This document shows, piece after piece, positions 7,460-8,409 of a stretch of DNA of 8,409 nucleotides. Both the position numbers and the translations under genes were made by a program. The number at the start of each line of letters is the position of its first letter. Position 1 is the stretch's first letter. The DNA comes from Thermogutta sp. (GTDB lineage: Bacteria > Planctomycetota > Planctomycetia > Pirellulales > Thermoguttaceae). The stretch is taken from positions 1 to 8,409 of the forward strand of contig NZ_JACIYL010000119.1 in assembly GCF_014359955.1 (NCBI RefSeq). Reading direction: 5' to 3'. The notes beneath the pieces are model-generated. The model had not been told where the DNA came from. It saw only the letters and a program-made list of their open reading frames with translations, and ran no database searches.

Positions 7460-8409
7460 TCAGAACTCGACCGTGCAGCCGGTCAACTTGTCCCGAAGCT
7501 GTTCGACCCCAGCTTCCGTCACCCCGCTCTGCTGGAGCGACAACTTTTTCAGGGATGCAAGTTTCACCAGATGGGGCACGGCCTCGTCGGTGACGTTGTG
7601 ACACTCCTTGAGCGAGAGCGTCTGGAGCTGGGAAAGATTGACCAGGTGAGCCAGCCCGGCGCTCGTGATCGGTGTTCCATCCAGAATCAGTTCTTGCAGT
7701 TGCTTGAGTTTACCGACATGGGCCAGCCCGGCATCGGTGATTGTCGTGTGCCAGAGATCCAGACTCTTCAGATTGGGGAAATTGAGCAGGGCCTCGGCGG
7801 TCGTGTCATCCGCCTGCGTCTCAGCCAGATCCAGCTCTTCGAGATTCTTGCAGTCGGTGAGTTCCTTCAGTCCATGCCCGGAGATGTAAAGTCCGCGGAG
7901 AAAGAGCTGCCGCAACTTGGTGAGCGGCTTGAGCGCGGCGATGCCATCATCCGTCACCCCATAACAACGCATGAGGTTGAGCGTTTCCAGATTGGTGAGC
8001 GATGCAAGCTGTTTCACGCCGGCGTCGGTAATTCCAGAATCCTCCAGAGCGAGGTCCTTTAAATTGGTCAACTGGGCGATCGTGGCCACGCCCGCATCGG
8101 TAACGCTGGGTTGGTTCCGCAACTTGAGGGCCCGCAATTCTTTCAGGTCTTTCAGTTGTTCGAGGCCCGCATCCGTGATCATGACACATCCCCGCAGGTC
8201 CAGGTTGCGGAGCTTCTTGAGCTGTCCCACCCACTTCATGCCGGCATCGGAAAAATTGTTGTAAAGCAGCGCCAATTCCTGAAGATTTTCCAGCGTCACC
8301 AGGTGCTGAAGCCCCTCATCCGTCAAATTGGTGCTCCGCCGCAAATTGAGCGACCGCAGGCTTTTGATCTGCCCCAGAAACTTCATTCCGTCGTTGGTGA
8401 TGCTGGTGT
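7460..8409 (-). CDS. Leucine-rich-repeat protein, partial (N-terminus beyond window)
   Basis: The reading frame continues without a stop to the right edge of the window. The codons before the ATG at 8386-8384 read TSITNDG, which is the end of another repeat. That methionine is therefore an internal repeat residue, and the true start lies outside. The visible part holds 12 full repeats of 24 or 25 residues with the pattern L..L..L..L..L.L....(I/V)TDAG, followed by a 15-residue C-terminal cap ending TGCTVEF. This is the bacterial 'TDAG' LRR class, related to the cysteine-containing/RNI-like type, which forms a curved solenoid used for protein binding. No enzyme domain or membrane segment is visible in this part. 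The repeat ending ADDTT (eighth visible) has lost the TDAG turn. The gene is convergent with the DUF1080 gene. Function and location are not deducible; proteins of this kind are frequent in planctomycetes. Confidence 0.92.
   Translation of the reverse strand, partial: TSITNDGMKFLGQIKSLRSLNLRRSTNLTDEGLQHLVTLENLQELALLYNNFSDAGMKWVGQLKKLRNLDLRGCVMITDAGLEQLKDLKELRALKLRNQPSVTDAGVATIAQLTNLKDLALEDSGITDAGVKQLASLTNLETLNLMRCYGVTDDGIAALKPLTKLRQLFLRGLYISGHGLKELTDCKNLEELDLAETQADDTTAEALLNFPNLKSLDLWHTTITDAGLAHVGKLKQLQELILDGTPITSAGLAHLVNLSQLQTLSLKECHNVTDEAVPHLVKLASLKKLSLQQSGVTEAGVEQLRDKLTGCTVEF
7508..8409 (-). repeat. Tandem LRR-coding repeats, 72-75 bp period
   Basis: Twelve complete units, each coding 24 or 25 residues, plus part of a thirteenth at the window edge. 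In 5' to 3' order of the gene the unit lengths are 25, 24, 25, 25, 24, 25, 24, 24, 24, 24, 25 and 24 codons. The ITDAG-type turn and the leucine ladder are conserved in protein but the DNA copies have diverged, so this is an old array and not a recent amplification. Units seven (ISGHG) and eight (ADDTT) carry the weakest turn motifs. Confidence 0.85.

Noticed and set aside
7403..8062. Plus-strand open frame of 219 codons
   Set aside because: Antisense to the LRR gene; its apparent repetitiveness is the mirror of the LRR repeats.
8384..8386. ATG as the start of the LRR gene
   Set aside because: Codons upstream (TSITNDG) continue the repeat pattern to the window edge, so this methionine is internal.
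7508..8409. Periodic 72-75 bp pattern as a CRISPR array
   Set aside because: The period is coding: units are diverged in DNA and conserved as LRR protein repeats, without identical direct repeats and unique spacers.

Overview
The window looks like a chromosomal segment from a G+C-rich Gram-negative-type bacterium, most probably a member of the Planctomycetota. The evidence is the combination of an ABC-2 permease fused to a CPBP intramembrane protease, an exported formylglycine-type sulfatase, a secreted DUF1080 (3-keto-disaccharide hydrolase family) protein and a long 'TDAG'-type leucine-rich-repeat protein. That lineage call is inference from gene content; there is no rRNA or other marker gene in the window.

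Layout: bases 1-198 carry no recognisable gene, only a short palindrome and a 9-bp direct repeat. A plus-strand group follows: a NatA-like ABC ATPase (199-1062), overlapping by 4 bp with a NatB-like permease that carries a C-terminal CPBP/CAAX-protease-like domain (1059-3353), and then, 75 nt later, a metal-dependent amidohydrolase of the deaminase type (3429-4751). After a 228-nt gap holding a perfect TATAAT box comes a secreted type I sulfatase (4980-6407, start corrected by a strong ribosome binding site). After a further 126 nt comes a secreted DUF1080 protein (6534-7229). A strong bidirectional hairpin terminator (7342-7372) separates these from a convergent minus-strand leucine-rich-repeat gene (7460 to beyond 8409) whose start lies outside the window.

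How the genes may work together: the ATPase and the permease-protease are almost certainly one translationally coupled exporter. Family precedent is Na+ or drug extrusion (NatAB), but the substrate cannot be read from sequence. The amidohydrolase may be co-transcribed; its motif pattern resembles aminofutalosine/S-adenosylhomocysteine-type deaminases. The sulfatase and DUF1080 protein are both exported and fit together as polysaccharide-processing enzymes (desulfation and glycoside cleavage). The LRR protein has no assignable role.

I found no CRISPR array, tRNA, rRNA, insertion sequence, integrase or toxin-antitoxin pair, and no clear sign of a wholly undescribed system. The most unusual object is the exporter permease fused to an apparently catalytically intact intramembrane protease domain.
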